NCBI RefSeq assembly: GCF_943912825.1
Contig: NZ_CALTUX010000038.1
Location: forward strand, 1-15,319
Source: an uncultured Anaerococcus sp.
GTDB taxonomy: Bacteria > Bacillota > Clostridia > Tissierellales > Peptoniphilaceae
DNA length: 15,319 bases
Direction of reading: 5' to 3'
Below the pieces are notes generated by a model that searched no databases, was not told the DNA's origin, and worked only from the letters and a program-made list of their open reading frames with translations. Shown piece after piece: positions 14,510 to 15,319 of the stretch. The position numbers and the translations under genes were made by a program. Numbering within the stretch: the first letter of the stretch is position 1; each line of letters begins with the position of its first letter.

Positions 14510-15040
14510 ATAAAAGATTTAAGAATCAATGATGAAATTAGAGCTAGTCAAGTAAGACTAATCGATGATCAAGGAAACCAAATAGGAATAGTTTCTCTCA
14601 GAGATGCTCAAGCTATGGCAGATGAAAAGAGACTTGACCTAGTACTAATGAGTCCAAACGCAAAACCACCTGTAACAAGGATAATGGACTATGGTAAGTT
14701 CAAATATGATCAAGAGAAGAAAGATAAAGAGAATAGAAAAAAACAAAAAAATGCTCAACTTAAAGAGACAAGATTCTCTTTAAATATCGAGGATAACGAC
14801 TTGCAAACTAAGGCAAATCAGACAAAAAAATTCTTAAACAACGGGGATAAAGTAAAAGTTTCTATTAGATTCCGTGGTAGGGAATTAGGCAGGAAAGAAC
14901 CTGGCTATGAACTTATGGAAAAGTTTAATGGTATGCTAGATGGTTGCGGCAAGATTGACAAAAAGCCTAAGATGGAAGGTAGATCACTTGTTATGTTTCT
15001 AGAACCAAATGATGAAAAAGGAGATAATAATGGCAAATAA
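14510..15040 (+). CDS. infC: translation initiation factor IF-3, probable AUA start
   Basis: Binds the 30S subunit, keeps subunits apart and checks the start codon and initiator tRNA. From ATA 14510 the protein is 176 residues, as expected. It opens with KDLRINDEIRASQVRLI, contains SPNAKPPVTRIMDYGKFKYDQEKK in the linker region and KVSIRFRGRELGRKEPGYELMEKF in the C-terminal domain. No ATG, GTG or TTG lies at a usable place: GGAGGT (14498-14503) points to ATA 14510 (7 nt after GGAGG). The GTG at 14471 is within the attenuator stem and would add 13 non-family residues. The stop overlaps rpmI by 11 nt. Confidence 0.93.
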   Translation: MKDLRINDEIRASQVRLIDDQGNQIGIVSLRDAQAMADEKRLDLVLMSPNAKPPVTRIMDYGKFKYDQEKKDKENRKKQKNAQLKETRFSLNIEDNDLQTKANQTKKFLNNGDKVKVSIRFRGRELGRKEPGYELMEKFNGMLDGCGKIDKKPKMEGRSLVMFLEPNDEKGDNNGK

Positions 15041-15227
15041 GATGAAAACAAAAAGAGCAGCTGCTAAAAGATTTAAAGTAACAGGCTCTGGCAAAGTTAT
15101 GAGAAGAAAGGCTTACAAAGGCCACTTAACAGCAAAAAAATCACCAAATAGAAAAAGAAGACTAAGAAAAGGTACATTAGTTTCAGCTTCTGAAGCTAAG
15201 AATGTAAAAAGATTAATCGGTGCATAG
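15030..15227 (+). CDS. rpmI: 50S ribosomal protein L35
   Basis: A 65-residue, strongly basic protein: MANKMKTKRAAAKRFKVTGSGKV at the start, then HLTAKKSPNRKRRLRKGTLVS, the L35 signature. The ATG at 15030 has AAAGGAG (15017-15023) 6 nt upstream; the in-frame ATG at 15009 would add 7 residues not found in L35. It overlaps the infC end by 11 nt, and rplT begins 10 nt after its stop, the usual infC-rpmI-rplT order. Confidence 0.97.
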   Translation: MANKMKTKRAAAKRFKVTGSGKVMRRKAYKGHLTAKKSPNRKRRLRKGTLVSASEAKNVKRLIGA

Positions 15228-15237
15228 GAGGATATAG

Positions 15238-15319
15238 ATGGCAAGAGTTAAAAGAGCAGTAAATGCAAAGAAAAGACATAAAAAAGTATTAAAACAAGCA
15301 AAGGGTTATTACGGTTCCA
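15238..15319 (+). CDS. rplT: 50S ribosomal protein L20, N-terminal part (cut by window end)
   Basis: The first 27 residues, MARVKRAVNAKKRHKKVLKQ and onward to KGYYGS, are the conserved basic N-terminal extension of L20, which contacts 23S rRNA during 50S assembly. AGGAGG (15226-15231) overlaps the rpmI stop codon and lies 6 nt before the ATG. L20 is also the likely repressor of its own operon through the leader at 14384-14485. Confidence 0.95.
   Translation, partial: MARVKRAVNAKKRHKKVLKQAKGYYGS

Noticed and set aside
1..15319. CRISPR arrays, insertion sequences, tRNA or rRNA genes
   Set aside because: No regularly spaced repeats, transposase-like frames, terminal inverted repeats, or tRNA cloverleaf motifs were seen.

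Overview
The window is AT-rich, with AGA/AGG arginine codons, strong AGGAGG-type ribosome binding sites and clostridial-type proteins. Hydroxybutyryl-CoA dehydrogenase, thiolase and a butyryl/4-hydroxybutyryl CoA-transferase together point to a butyrate-forming anaerobic Firmicute. A Peptoniphilaceae-like genus such as Anaerococcus or Peptoniphilus is my inference from gene content; no search was run.

Layout. (1) 1-2789, fermentation: the 3' end of hbd, then thiolase with its own terminator, then a CoA-transferase with a good promoter. (2) 2802-9448, lysine/diaminopimelate synthesis: lysC on the minus strand, and divergent from it a lysine-riboswitch-led operon lysA-asd-dapA-dapB-ddh. These six genes make a complete aspartate-to-lysine route that uses the one-step meso-diaminopimelate dehydrogenase branch. 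Genes in the operon overlap or are separated by at most about 10 nt. (3) 9441-10600, minus strand: a YbaK-type Cys-tRNA(Pro) deacylase followed by an unrecognised 223-residue protein whose end overlaps ddh tail to tail. (4) 10662-12900: a metal-motif-less relative of metallo-beta-lactamase-fold proteins, a DUF1836 protein, and a DegV-family lipid-binding protein translationally coupled to it, closed by a large nested terminator. (5) 12969-14346: a MarR-family regulator with a palindromic promoter, and a second degV reading frame broken by one extra nucleotide. (6) 14349-15319: the translation operon infC-rpmI-rplT (rplT cut by the window end), preceded by a strong promoter and an L20-leader-like attenuator.

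Points deserving attention: infC has no normal start codon and appears to begin at AUA. The ybaK homologue also seems to start at a non-AUG codon (AUU or AUC). The lysA leader offers competing helices around its ribosome binding site and produces a false signal-peptide-like N-terminal extension if the wrong start is used. The two DegV proteins lack residues normally used to hold the fatty-acid carboxylate. The MBL-fold relative has lost all of its metal ligands. I did not find a convincing wholly new multi-gene system; the nearest candidate is the lipid-binding/regulator neighbourhood at 10662-14346.
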